DNA of 31,346 nucleotides from Deltaproteobacteria bacterium UBA6106 (GCA_002428485.1 DIWM01000003.1:3882-35227), one strand, 5' to 3'. Counted from the stretch's first letter, positions 7,663 through 15,746 are shown. Made by a program: numbers and translations. The notes: generated by a model not told the origin, from the sequence alone.

Positions 7663-8848
7663 TCATAGATTCTTTCAGGAGCCCGGTTATATCCGTTACC
7701 TTGATCCTGTCTGTTACCTGGAGGTCTTTTGCCGCGTTCAGGAGCATTGTAAAACACCAAGGGCACGCAGTGGCAAGGACGTCCGCGCCTGCTTCAAGCG
7801 CCTGATAGAGGCGCGTGTAGGACAGCTTGGGCTCTTCCTCAACCTCCGCAAACATTCTCCCGCCTCCTCCCCCGCAGCACAGGGCTTCATCCATCTTCAT
7901 CTTCATTTCGACCAGCCTGATCCCGGGAATCATAGCAATGAGTTCCCTGGGCGGGTCATATATCTGGTTGTGCCTGCCGAGATAACAGGCGTCGTGGTAC
8001 GCGACGGTATAGGGGAGCTTCTTTTTTAAAACTGCCTTTTTATCTTTCATGACGTCCAGGAGGAATTCAACATAATGCCGGACCGACCATTGTTTCTCTG
8101 ACGGGGGATATTCATTCAGCAGGGTATTAAAACAATGAGGCGATACGGTTACGATCTTTTTTACGCCGGCAGCCTTAAAACGTTGGATATTTTCATTCAT
8201 CAATTCCTGGAAGATCGCTTCGTCACCCATACGAAGCGCCGGATCTCCGCAGCAGATCTCGTTCTCCAAGATCCCATAGTCGATATTCAATCGGTCGAAG
8301 ACTGCAAGAAGGTTTTTCCCAAGGTTGTGAAGATCCTGGTCATAGGACAGTGTGCACCCCACATAGAGCAGGATATCCGCCTGCTCCTGAGGTAGGCGCT
8401 TGACGCTGAGGCCTTCCAACCATTCAAACCTCTTTTCAGGTTTCTCACCATAGGGGTTGCCGTTTTTATAGAGGTCTTTCAGGGGCTTTCTTTGCTGCGG
8501 GAGGGGGCCGATCATCATCTCTCTTAAGATCTTCCGTCCCGCCTCGATCGCTTCGAGCACAGGGATCCCCGTCGCCTTTGCCTTGCACCGGACAACGCAG
8601 CCGTTGCACGTCGTGCAGGAATACACGAGGTCGCGAAGGATCTCTTTTTCTTTTCCTTTGAGCAGGTCCCATTTAATTGCGTACTTGATGGACTGCAGGA
8701 TGCCGGACGGCGTCTGGCTCATAAACCCCCTGGTAGACTGGAAAAGAGGGCAGATCGTAAAACAATAATTACAATTCCTGCACCTGCTCGCGGCATCAAG
8801 AACAATTTCCCTGTTGTAAGAATCGCCATTTATTTCATTTTCATCCAT
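7658..8848 (-). CDS. (Fe-S)-binding CCG-domain protein, GlcF/HdrD-like electron-transfer subunit
   Basis: 396 residues from ATG 8848. I prefer this to the GTG at 8863, because the GGAGG lies inside that extension, 8 nt before the ATG. Two [4Fe-4S] motifs come first (C23/26/29/33 and C78/81/84/88). Two cysteine-rich CCG domains follow, with the CCG motifs NEICCGDPA and EALCCGGGGG, each preceded by a paired cysteine. This is the architecture of GlcF, LutA/HdrD-like and related subunits that move electrons between an FAD dehydrogenase and quinone or another carrier. The FAD partner is encoded directly upstream, so the two probably form one complex. Confidence 0.9.
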   Translation of the reverse strand: MDENEINGDSYNREIVLDAASRCRNCNYCFTICPLFQSTRGFMSQTPSGILQSIKYAIKWDLLKGKEKEILRDLVYSCTTCNGCVVRCKAKATGIPVLEAIEAGRKILREMMIGPLPQQRKPLKDLYKNGNPYGEKPEKRFEWLEGLSVKRLPQEQADILLYVGCTLSYDQDLHNLGKNLLAVFDRLNIDYGILENEICCGDPALRMGDEAIFQELMNENIQRFKAAGVKKIVTVSPHCFNTLLNEYPPSEKQWSVRHYVEFLLDVMKDKKAVLKKKLPYTVAYHDACYLGRHNQIYDPPRELIAMIPGIRLVEMKMKMDEALCCGGGGGRMFAEVEEEPKLSYTRLYQALEAGADVLATACPWCFTMLLNAAKDLQVTDRIKVTDITGLLKESMM

Positions 8849-8895
8849 ACTCTTTGCCTCCACGTGTTTCCCATGCCGGTGTCGTCCCTAAACCG

Positions 8896-10314
8896 TTATT
8901 GATAGCCCTCCAACACGCCTGTGTTCAATATATTATTAGGATCGATTACCTTTTTCATAGCCTTTACAATCTCATAGCCTTTTTCCCCGTAGCGGTTCAC
9001 GAAGAAGGATGTCCTTTTGGAGAACTGCCCCCACTCCCCTCCGCACGTACCGTACCTCAGGTTCAATTCCTCTTCCCTTTGGAACTTTTCATCTATGGCC
9101 TTTCTCTTTTTCTCGTTGCTCCAATCCTTTGGTATGATAACGCCGGGATGCATGGTCAACCCCCCGATATGGCCGAAGAGGTAACAGGTCAACTGGCTGA
9201 GGGTTGGGAGGCCTTTATTAAAATTGGCTGCTTCATTCAGGCAACCAGGCAGATCCTTTAAATTCGATACCACTTCGGCGGAGGCCCATTGATTGCCGCT
9301 TTGCTGCATGAGGAAGGAGCCGATCACTTCTCTCGCGGACCAGAGTTTTTCCCATAACAGGGTGTCTTCAATGCGTTGTGCCTCAACGGGATGTTCCGCT
9401 TCCAATGAGAGCAGGATCTGGTCGGCCTTCCGGGCCGCCTCCTCTTTCGAGTCCGCATTGGTTACGAATAAGACGACAGCTCCTCCCGGCGGCTGTAAGC
9501 CTTTAAGGTCGTACCCTATCTTCGCAACCTTTTCCTCCATAAATTCCATAAAGAGCGGGGCAGAGCGCCTTTCCATATACATCCTCTGGACGCCTTTCGC
9601 GACAGATTCAAGGTCCTTGTATACAGCAATTCCATAAGCCCTTTCAAATTGAGGGACGAGACGCATTCTGATCTTTGTAATGATGCCCAGGAGTCCGTCT
9701 CCTCCCACGAAAAATTTGGTAAGGTCCGTTCCGGCCGGCCTGCGAAGGCCTTTTGTGCCTGTTTCGATGATTTCCCCCGTGGGAAGCACCGCTTCGACGC
9801 CGAGCACGTAATCGCCGGGCTTCCCGATGCTCGTATCCACGATATGGGCGCTCGTATTATTGGAGATTATCCCCCCCATGCTTGCCACGAGCCGGCTGCC
9901 CGGCGCGGCCGGCAGAAAAAAGCCCCGTTTTTTCAGGGCCTCTTCGACGGAGGCACAGATGCATCCGGGCCCGCATTCGAAATAGCCATAATCCTCCGAA
10001 AGCTCAATGGCGTTCAATCTGTGGGTATTGAGGACAATACCGGGGACATGGTACCTTGCGGCGCCGATAAATGATGTCCCTGAACCCCTGATAAAGACAG
10101 GGATTTCTGAGTTGTTCGCATAGCGCATGATCCCGCTGATTTCTTCCCTGGATCCCGGCATAACGACCACATATGGCAGCGAGTCCCTTTCTGCCTCGTA
10201 AGGGAATGTATCGAGCGAGCTTTTTATCCTCTCGAAAATATGGGCAGATACGTATTTCTTGCCCACTATCCTTTCCATATCTTCAATGAGTGTATGAGGT
10301 GGTGAAGACTTCAT
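8896..10314 (-). CDS. FAD-binding oxidoreductase (GlcD/lactate dehydrogenase type)
   Basis: 472 residues. A PCMH-type FAD domain spans about residues 45-220, with motifs VVMPGSREEISGIMRYA, FIRGSGTSFIGAA and ASMGGIISNN. The C-terminal FAD-oxidase domain ends with the family's typical DPNNILNTGVL. Enzymes of this type oxidise 2-hydroxy acids (glycolate, lactate and others). The gene is followed after 47 bp by the CCG Fe-S subunit, an arrangement like glcD-glcF. Substrate is unknown; the neighbouring TAXI receptor and MmgE/PrpD protein suggest an organic acid. It is the first gene of the minus-strand operon, starts at ATG 10314 and has AGGAGGG close upstream. Confidence 0.9.
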   Translation of the reverse strand: MKSSPPHTLIEDMERIVGKKYVSAHIFERIKSSLDTFPYEAERDSLPYVVVMPGSREEISGIMRYANNSEIPVFIRGSGTSFIGAARYHVPGIVLNTHRLNAIELSEDYGYFECGPGCICASVEEALKKRGFFLPAAPGSRLVASMGGIISNNTSAHIVDTSIGKPGDYVLGVEAVLPTGEIIETGTKGLRRPAGTDLTKFFVGGDGLLGIITKIRMRLVPQFERAYGIAVYKDLESVAKGVQRMYMERRSAPLFMEFMEEKVAKIGYDLKGLQPPGGAVVLFVTNADSKEEAARKADQILLSLEAEHPVEAQRIEDTLLWEKLWSAREVIGSFLMQQSGNQWASAEVVSNLKDLPGCLNEAANFNKGLPTLSQLTCYLFGHIGGLTMHPGVIIPKDWSNEKKRKAIDEKFQREEELNLRYGTCGGEWGQFSKRTSFFVNRYGEKGYEIVKAMKKVIDPNNILNTGVLEGYQ

Positions 10315-10400
10315 CGGCCCTCCTGCCTGATCGTGTTGTGAAGCATTGTCGTTAAGATTCCCTGATCAATGTATGTTTCCCGGGAAAAATATGATGCGCC

Positions 10401-10419
10401 TATAATAAATACTATTATA
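10401..10419. promoter_or_regulatory. Perfect AT-rich dyad, candidate operator of the dehydrogenase operon
   Basis: TATAATA and TATTATA flank a 5-nt centre (10408-10412). The dyad lies about 90 bp upstream of the FAD oxidoreductase start and overlaps the best -10 candidate. It could be a regulator site or simply an AT-rich promoter region. No regulator gene sits next to it. Confidence 0.4.
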
Positions 10420-10434
10420 AGACAAAAAGGTCAA
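10406..10434 (-). promoter_or_regulatory. Candidate sigma-70 promoter for the FAD/Fe-S/TAXI/MmgE operon
   Basis: On the minus strand, TTGACC (10429-10434) is followed after 17 nt by TATTTA (10406-10411). The -10 box is weak, although a TATAAT lies nearby at poor spacing. The leader would be about 90 nt. Confidence 0.4.
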
Positions 10435-10458
10435 CAGACTATGTGTATTTATAGGGGT

Positions 10459-10812
10459 TTATGTATACATCTCCTCTTCGTGTACGATCTGGTTTTTTAT
10501 GAAAGCGAGGAGTTCCTGAAGCACTGGCAGGACATCGGTCCTGAACCTCCCCGCCACAAGGAGACACATGATGTCATCACCCACATTGAGCATGCCCTCG
10601 TTGATCCAGACCCTGATATCCGCAATGCCTTCCTGCCCTTTCATCTTACTGACGCAGGCGTCAAGCTTCTGCCTGTCGTAGGACAATTTCATCGCACTGA
10701 CGGCATTTCCGTCTTTTGATGTGCCGCGGACGATACCGTTGTGAACGATGATCATCCCCAGTTGCTCAGGGTCTGTTGTCTTTTTTATTTCGTTTATCCA
10801 TCCAGCGATCAT
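10459..10812 (-). CDS. MoaE-like protein (divergent molybdopterin synthase large-subunit family)
   Basis: 117 residues with the length and pattern of MoaE: GIVRG at 26-30, a ferredoxin-like alternation of strands and helices, and the MoaE-type segment NEGMLNVGDDIMCLLVAG (71-88) followed by a helix with K106. MoaE transfers sulfur to precursor Z in molybdopterin synthesis. Residues usually catalytic look changed: the HR before the 'G-x-L-x-VG' segment reads IN (70-71), and the second Lys of the PIWKxE motif is replaced in VHEEE (110-114). It may therefore be a non-catalytic relative. No moaD or moaA is nearby. Starts at ATG 10812 after GGAGG. The gap to the next minus-strand gene is 144 bp. 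Confidence 0.62.
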   Translation of the reverse strand: MIAGWINEIKKTTDPEQLGMIIVHNGIVRGTSKDGNAVSAMKLSYDRQKLDACVSKMKGQEGIADIRVWINEGMLNVGDDIMCLLVAGRFRTDVLPVLQELLAFIKNQIVHEEEMYT

Positions 10813-10828
10813 AAAACCTCCGATTTAA

Positions 10829-10855
10829 AATATAGGCTATTTAATCTTTTTTCAA
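10829..10855 (-). promoter_or_regulatory. Weak candidate promoter for the MoaE-like gene
   Basis: On the minus strand, TTGAAA (10850-10855) and TATATT (10829-10834) are separated by a short 15-nt spacer, just upstream of the GGAGG and ATG. Confidence 0.3.
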
Positions 10856-10920
10856 GGAAATAAAGTGATACCTCGATATGCGATCTGCTCTTTACGATAT
10901 ACTTAAGTTACCGTTTCCCC

Positions 10921-10950
10921 TTGAGTCGCTCATGAATTATTTTGTATGAT
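10921..10950 (+). promoter_or_regulatory. Candidate sigma-70 promoter for the SDR/LonB genes
   Basis: TTGAGT (10921-10926), an 18-nt spacer and TATGAT (10945-10950) lie 23 bp before the SDR start codon, giving a very short leader with GGGAGAGAGAGG. Confidence 0.5.
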
Positions 10951-10973
10951 ATGCGGGAGAGAGAGGCTACGAT

Positions 10974-11729
10974 ATGAGACTACAGAATGCGGTAGCGTTG
11001 TTGACAGCGGCAGCCGGTGCGGGGATCGGCCAGGCAACGGCGAGGATCATGGCGCGGGAGGGCGCAAGGGTTGTTGTTACCGATGCCCATGAGGAAAGGG
11101 CAGTTTCTGTGGCGCGTGTGATCCATGAGGAATACGGCACGGAAACCCTCGGCATGCGTTGCGACGTGACAAGAAAGGAGGATGTTGAGCGTGTTGCGGC
11201 TGCGACCCTTGAACGTTTCGGACGCATCGATATCCTCTTCAACAATGCCGGCACGAACAGGCCCTCGCAGGTTGTTGACATGACCGACGAGGCGTGGGAG
11301 CTTGTCATCAACACGTCGCTTACCGGCACCTTCTATTGCTGCAGGGCAGTGCTCCCGGCGATGATCGCACAGAAAAGAGGCCGTATCGTGAGCATTACGT
11401 CTGTGGCTGCCTTCCGGGGTCTTAAAGCCGGTCATGCGCATTACGCAGCGGCCAAGGCAGGGGTGATGGCCTTTACCCGCTGCCTGGCGATGGAGGCGGC
11501 AGAACACCATATTACCGTCAATACAATAGCGCCGAGCTTTATCTATAATGAGTTTATACCCCACATATATCCGGAGGAAGAGATAGAGAGGATGTACGAG
11601 GAGATACCTTATCCGAAAAAGGGGACGCCGGAGGATATTGCCAACACGGTTCTGTTCCTTGTTTCCGACGAAGGGGAGTATATAACGGGGCAGACCATCT
11701 GCGTTACCGGCGGAAGCTGGATGAGATGA
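10974..11729 (+). CDS. Short-chain dehydrogenase/reductase (SDR)
   Basis: 251 residues, a classical SDR length. The NAD(P)-binding region reads TAAAGAGIG (11-19), so the usual TG before the glycine loop is AA, a variant also seen in other SDRs. D65 (CDV), NNAG (90-93), S143, Y157 and K161 complete the fold and the Ser-Tyr-Lys catalytic set. The C-terminal ITGQTICVTGGSW is typical. It probably oxidises or reduces an alcohol/ketone or a 3-hydroxyacyl substrate. Nothing local fixes the substrate. The ATG follows GGGAGAGAGAGG, and the LonB-type gene begins 16 bp after the stop. Confidence 0.92.
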   Translation: MRLQNAVALLTAAAGAGIGQATARIMAREGARVVVTDAHEERAVSVARVIHEEYGTETLGMRCDVTRKEDVERVAAATLERFGRIDILFNNAGTNRPSQVVDMTDEAWELVINTSLTGTFYCCRAVLPAMIAQKRGRIVSITSVAAFRGLKAGHAHYAAAKAGVMAFTRCLAMEAAEHHITVNTIAPSFIYNEFIPHIYPEEEIERMYEEIPYPKKGTPEDIANTVLFLVSDEGEYITGQTICVTGGSWMR

Positions 11730-11745
11730 TGAAAAGGAGGTTCCC

Positions 11746-14178
11746 GTGCAACAGAAACTAAGGCCGGAGGAGCTTTACAAACGATGTGATCCTGATGTCT
11801 TTTCGTTCACGACCACCGGTGAGATCACGGAAGTTCTGAGAACGATAGGGCAGGAAAAGGCCCTCAACGCCCTCGACTTTGGCCTCAATATGGACAGCAG
11901 CGGCTTCAATATATTTGCTATAGGAGAGAGCGGCACCGGCAAGATGACAACGATAACGGCAAAGCTGAACCTCAAGGCCTCCGAGGAAAATGCGCCGCCT
12001 GACTGGTGCTATGTCTACAATTTCAAAGACCCCGATACCTCCATCGCGTTATCCTTCGGGCCCGGCAAAGGAGCCGGCTTCCAGAAGGAGATGGATGAAC
12101 TCATCAAAATATTGCGGATCGAGATACCCAAGGCCTTTGAATCAAAGGAATATGAGACGCAAAAAAGCAAGATCATCGACGAGTTCCAGCAGAAACAATC
12201 AGAGTACTTCGCGAGGCTCGACACCGAGGCAAGGGAAAGAAAATTCACAGTAAAACGCCAGCCGACGGGTATCCTGATAGTTCCCATCAAGGAGAATGGA
12301 GAACTTTTATCAAAAGAAGAGTTCGATGCACTGGATGAGAAGACCAGAAAAAAGATGGAGGAGACGGGACGTTTCTTCCAGGAGAAGCTCAACGATGTCG
12401 TGCGGGTTCTCAGGGAGGCGGAGAAGATGGTCCGGGACATGCTGGCCAGGCTCGACAGGATGGTGGCCCTCGATCTCCTGGGGCCGCTTATCGACGCAAT
12501 GGAAAAGAAGTATCATGATCAGGAGAAGGTTGCACAGTATCTGAAGAACGTTGAAGAAGAGATACTTTCCCACCTTGATGAGTTTCGCACAACGGAAGAA
12601 CAGCCTTCACCTATCCCTTTCCTGAAGATGCCCAGGACGGAGGCGCCCTTCTCCAAGTACAGCGTAAACGTAATCGTCAACAACGGGGAACGGAAAGGCG
12701 CCCCTGTCGTATATGAAAGTAATCCGACGTACCTGAACCTTTTCGGACGCCTGGAGTACAAGGTTCAATACGGCATGGCGACAACCGATTTTACGATGAT
12801 AAAAGCCGGTTCGCTTCACAGGGCGACCGGGGGCTACCTCGTCATCGATGCCATGGAGCTTCTGAGGAACCCTTTCTCCTATGAGGCGCTGAAAAGGGCG
12901 CTTAAGAATAAAGAGATAAAGATCGAAGACGTTCTCGAGCAGTACAGACTTGTGAGCACTGCCGGATTGAAACCGGAAGCGATACCGTTGAATACAAAGG
13001 TGATCCTGATCGGCAATCCTTACCTGTACTATCTGCTCCACAATTACGACGAGGATTCGCAGGAGCTTTTTAAGGTCAAGGCCGATTTTGACAGCAGGAT
13101 GGAAAGAACGCCTGAGAACATAGCGAAATACGCGTCGTATGTTGCCCAGTGCCAGCAAGCAGAAGACCTCCTCCCCTTCGACAGGACGGGTGTGGCGAAG
13201 GTTGTCGAATACGGGTCGCGGTTCGCGGACCACCAGGAGAAACTCTCGACAAAATTCAGCCTTATCGCCGACCTCATCCGAGAGGCGCACTACTGGGCGA
13301 AAAAAGAGGGCAGCGATGTCGTCACGGGGATGTATGTACAAAAGGCCGTAGACGAGAAGATACACCGGGTAAACAGGATCGAGGAGAGGTTGCAGGAAAT
13401 GATCGTCGAGGATATGTTGATCGTCAATACCTCGGGCGGAAAAGTGGGCCAGGTGAACGGCCTGGCGGTCTTCGATCTCGGCGATTACAGCTTCGGGAAG
13501 CCGTCAAGGATTACCGCCAAGACATACGCCGGCAAGGCCGGGGTCGTGAACCTCGAACGTGAAACAAAGATGAGCGGGAAGATCCACGAAAAGGCGATAC
13601 TGATCGTCACGAGCTACCTCGGAAGCAAATACGCGGTGAAAAGGCCGATCAGCCTCTCAGCGTCGATCACCTTTGAGCAGCTTTACGAGATGATAGAAGG
13701 GGACAGCGCCACATGCGCGGAGCTTTACGCCCTTCTGAGCAGCATCTCCGGTGTCCCGTTGAAGCAGTCTTTTGCCGTGACGGGGTCGATGGACCAGAAC
13801 GGCGACGTGCAACCTATCGGGGGCGTGAACCAGAAAATAGAAGGGTTCTTCGAGCTGTGCAAGGCGAGAGGGCTCGACGGCACCCATGGCGTTATCATAC
13901 CCAAACGGAATATAAGGAACCTTGTTCTGAACGAAGAGGTCGTAAAAGCCGTGCAAAATGAAAAATTCATGATCTATGCCATCGACAGGATGGAAGAAGG
14001 CCTGGAGATATTGACGGACATGAAGACAGGGGATATCCAGGATGACGGCACATACCCTGAAGGCACGATAAATTTTCTTGTTGAAAAACGATTGACAGAG
14101 ATCTCTGAGGCACTGGAGAAAAAGAAAGAAAGGGAGAACGGGGAGGAAAAGAAAAACAAGCTCATGGCTGATAGCTGA
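11746..14178 (+). CDS. Lon-like (LonB-type, COG1067) ATP-dependent protease
   Basis: 810 residues. The N-terminal part is the AAA_32-type ATPase domain, with the P-loop GESGTGKM at 60-67. A helical insert (about 130-300) is rich in charged residues and probably coiled. The C-terminal Lon protease domain (about 590-790) contains the catalytic pair S654 (EGDSA) and K697 (GGVNQK). They are 43 residues apart, the same spacing as S679/K722 of E. coli Lon. The P-loop has Met where Ser/Thr normally coordinates Mg, which could weaken ATP hydrolysis, although a Thr follows. It is a cytoplasmic or membrane-associated quality-control protease. The start is GTG after AGGAGG. The last codons and the stop (14161-14178) lie inside a heptad-repeat array. 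Confidence 0.9.
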   Translation: MQQKLRPEELYKRCDPDVFSFTTTGEITEVLRTIGQEKALNALDFGLNMDSSGFNIFAIGESGTGKMTTITAKLNLKASEENAPPDWCYVYNFKDPDTSIALSFGPGKGAGFQKEMDELIKILRIEIPKAFESKEYETQKSKIIDEFQQKQSEYFARLDTEARERKFTVKRQPTGILIVPIKENGELLSKEEFDALDEKTRKKMEETGRFFQEKLNDVVRVLREAEKMVRDMLARLDRMVALDLLGPLIDAMEKKYHDQEKVAQYLKNVEEEILSHLDEFRTTEEQPSPIPFLKMPRTEAPFSKYSVNVIVNNGERKGAPVVYESNPTYLNLFGRLEYKVQYGMATTDFTMIKAGSLHRATGGYLVIDAMELLRNPFSYEALKRALKNKEIKIEDVLEQYRLVSTAGLKPEAIPLNTKVILIGNPYLYYLLHNYDEDSQELFKVKADFDSRMERTPENIAKYASYVAQCQQAEDLLPFDRTGVAKVVEYGSRFADHQEKLSTKFSLIADLIREAHYWAKKEGSDVVTGMYVQKAVDEKIHRVNRIEERLQEMIVEDMLIVNTSGGKVGQVNGLAVFDLGDYSFGKPSRITAKTYAGKAGVVNLERETKMSGKIHEKAILIVTSYLGSKYAVKRPISLSASITFEQLYEMIEGDSATCAELYALLSSISGVPLKQSFAVTGSMDQNGDVQPIGGVNQKIEGFFELCKARGLDGTHGVIIPKRNIRNLVLNEEVVKAVQNEKFMIYAIDRMEEGLEILTDMKTGDIQDDGTYPEGTINFLVEKRLTEISEALEKKKERENGEEKKNKLMADS

Positions 14179-14300
14179 TAGCTCACGGCAAAACACCCGT
14201 AAGTCGTAAGGCGTGAGGGGATGAACCCGATGAAATGTGGGAGGTAAAATGTTTTATGTTTTCCACTTTTAACATTTCACTTTCACCTTTCACATTACTA
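14161..14300. repeat. Heptad-repeat array (20 units, one register) overlapping the protease 3' end
   Basis: In steps of 7 from 14161: CTCATGG, CTGATAG, CTGATAG, CTCACGG, CAAAACA, CCCGTAA, GTCGTAA, GGCGTGA, ... TGAAATG, TGGGAGG, TAAAATG, TTTTATG, TTTTCCA, CTTTTAA, CATTTCA, CTTTCAC, CTTTCAC. The right part is the inverted sense of the GTGAAAG family seen elsewhere. The array fills the spacer up to the Shine-Dalgarno of the alpha/beta hydrolase. Confidence 0.8.
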
Positions 14301-14315
14301 TAAAGGAGATGAATA

Positions 14316-15107
14316 TTGGCGATAGATTTTGAGAAGGGACTGGAGTTGTATGATCACCCGGAGATCTTTTACCGGCTCTTTTTTCCCCGCCGCGAATCGG
14401 CCGGTGACAGGGAGCGGCCGAAGGCAATAAACTATTTTGTTGCGGTGGCGCAGGACATCTCTATCGGCTGCCGGTTTTATCCCGCCAGGGCGGACGGCCC
14501 GAATATCCTGTATTTCCATGGAAACGGCGAAACGGCCCCTGATTATGACTATATTGCGCCTGTATATGCAGAGAAGGGGCTAAACCTCTTTGTCGCCGAT
14601 TACCGGGGCTACGGCATGAGCGGCGGAAGCCCTACCTGCAGCAGCATGATCAAAGATGCGCACCCTGTTTTACAGGGCTTCACTGCCTGTTTATCCGACA
14701 TGGGCCACACCGGGGACGTTTATGTAATGGGACGGTCCCTGGGAAGCGCCCCTGCCATCGAGCTCGCCTATAATTACCAGCAGCAGTTCAAAGGGCTTAT
14801 TGTGGAAAGCGGTTTTGCAAGCGCGAGGAGCCAGATCATGCGGTTGGGCATCTCTCACCTGTTCGACGCCCGGGAAGAACCTGTCGGGTTCGGCAACGAT
14901 CTGAAGATAAAGGATATCACGATCCCCACGTTGATCATCCACGGGGAATGGGATGAGATCATACCCGCAGAAGAAGGACGGACGCTGTACGAACTCTCCG
15001 GGGCAAGGGAGAAGCTCTCGCTCTTCATCCCCAATGCAGGACATAACGACCTGATGATGTACGGCCTGCATGCATACATGGAAGCGATCGAACAGTTCAC
15101 CCGTTAG
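14316..15107 (+). CDS. Alpha/beta hydrolase
   Basis: 263 residues. The oxyanion-hole motif HGNGE starts at 69. The nucleophile elbow is GRSLG (139-143) with S141. The acid is D213 in HGEWDEIIP and the base is H243 in NAGHNDL, so the catalytic triad is complete. The layout resembles COG1073-type serine hydrolases (esterase/peptidase-like, often called BEM46/ABHD13-like). No signal peptide, so it is cytoplasmic. The start is TTG, supported by AAAGGAG at 14302-14308 and lack of a better ATG. It follows the protease gene after a repeat-filled spacer. Substrate unknown. Confidence 0.88.
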   Translation: MAIDFEKGLELYDHPEIFYRLFFPRRESAGDRERPKAINYFVAVAQDISIGCRFYPARADGPNILYFHGNGETAPDYDYIAPVYAEKGLNLFVADYRGYGMSGGSPTCSSMIKDAHPVLQGFTACLSDMGHTGDVYVMGRSLGSAPAIELAYNYQQQFKGLIVESGFASARSQIMRLGISHLFDAREEPVGFGNDLKIKDITIPTLIIHGEWDEIIPAEEGRTLYELSGAREKLSLFIPNAGHNDLMMYGLHAYMEAIEQFTR

Positions 15108-15171
15108 AAATCTATCCACGATAAGCCACTCTGTTGACAGTACATCGTATATCAGAGGTTATAAAGAAAAC

Positions 15172-15395
15172 GTTAGGCGTGACGCGTTCAGCGTTCGGCG
15201 AAGAATATCTTCATAGCCAATGGCAAATCAAGCACGAAATCCTAAGCACGAAGCACTAAACAATATCTAAATTCAAATATCAAATGTTCAAAACGAATGC
15301 ATGTTCCTTAACGTTTTGAATTTTGAACATTCAATTTGTTTAGGATTTAGATATTCGGATTTAGGATTTGATTTTGCTATGAGCTATCAGCCATG
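15172..15395. repeat. Heptad-repeat array (32 units) forming a large imperfect inverted repeat
   Basis: One 7-bp register holds for about 224 bp: GTTAGGC, GTGACGC, GTTCAGC, GTTCGGC, ... CTAAGCA, CGAAGCA, CTAAACA, ... ATATCAA, ATGTTCA, then the opposite sense CGTTTTG, AATTTTG, AACATTC, ... TTAGGAT, TTAGATA, TTCGGAT, TTAGGAT, ... AGCTATC, AGCCATG. Arms at about 15223-15295 and 15312-15377 pair imperfectly around a 16-nt loop. It lies between two convergent genes, and its right end encodes the C-terminus and stop of the 119-aa gene. Confidence 0.82.
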
Positions 15396-15746
15396 AGCCG
15401 GTTTTTCCATCTCCTGCATTACAGAGTCGGCGATCTGTTGATGCATGTCGTGGGGTCTCTCATCGTAGAGGTCTTTAATAACCCTTAAGCGTGCCTCCTG
15501 TATGAGCTCTTCATCGTTAAACTCGTCCGTCGTGTAATCCGCATCTCCGTCCTGGAGCTCTATTGCCTCAAGCGATACTTCGTACCACTCTTCCACGTAT
15601 TCGTCGATGGTACGCTCCACGTGCTGCCGTATAATGTCTTTATCGGGCCGGCAGCCCTTATCTTTACAGATCTCCTCTACCCTTGAGACCATGTCATTGA
15701 TCAATTTCGGCCTTACGTCGGGGGCGAACCCTTTTTGTCCAGTCAT
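15387..15746 (-). CDS. Hypothetical small acidic protein
   Basis: 119 residues, rich in Glu/Asp and predicted helical, with no signal peptide, membrane segment or cysteine cluster beyond two isolated cysteines (C28 and C32). I do not recognise a family. The ATG at 15746 is preceded by GGAG on the minus strand. The final residues (AHG) and the stop come from a heptad-repeat array, so the native C-terminus may once have been different. It stands alone, convergent with the hydrolase gene. Codon use looks normal and the frame is clean, so it is probably a real gene. Confidence 0.65.
   Translation of the reverse strand: MTGQKGFAPDVRPKLINDMVSRVEEICKDKGCRPDKDIIRQHVERTIDEYVEEWYEVSLEAIELQDGDADYTTDEFNDEELIQEARLRVIKDLYDERPHDMHQQIADSVMQEMEKPAHG

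Noticed and set aside
10874..10901. Short CGATATG/CGATCTG/CGATATA run with 7-bp spacing
   Set aside because: Only about four units, one of them unrelated; too short to count as another array, though it may be a remnant.
12607..13365. 252-residue minus-strand frame inside the LonB-type gene
   Set aside because: Antisense to a conserved protease; sequence has no family features.
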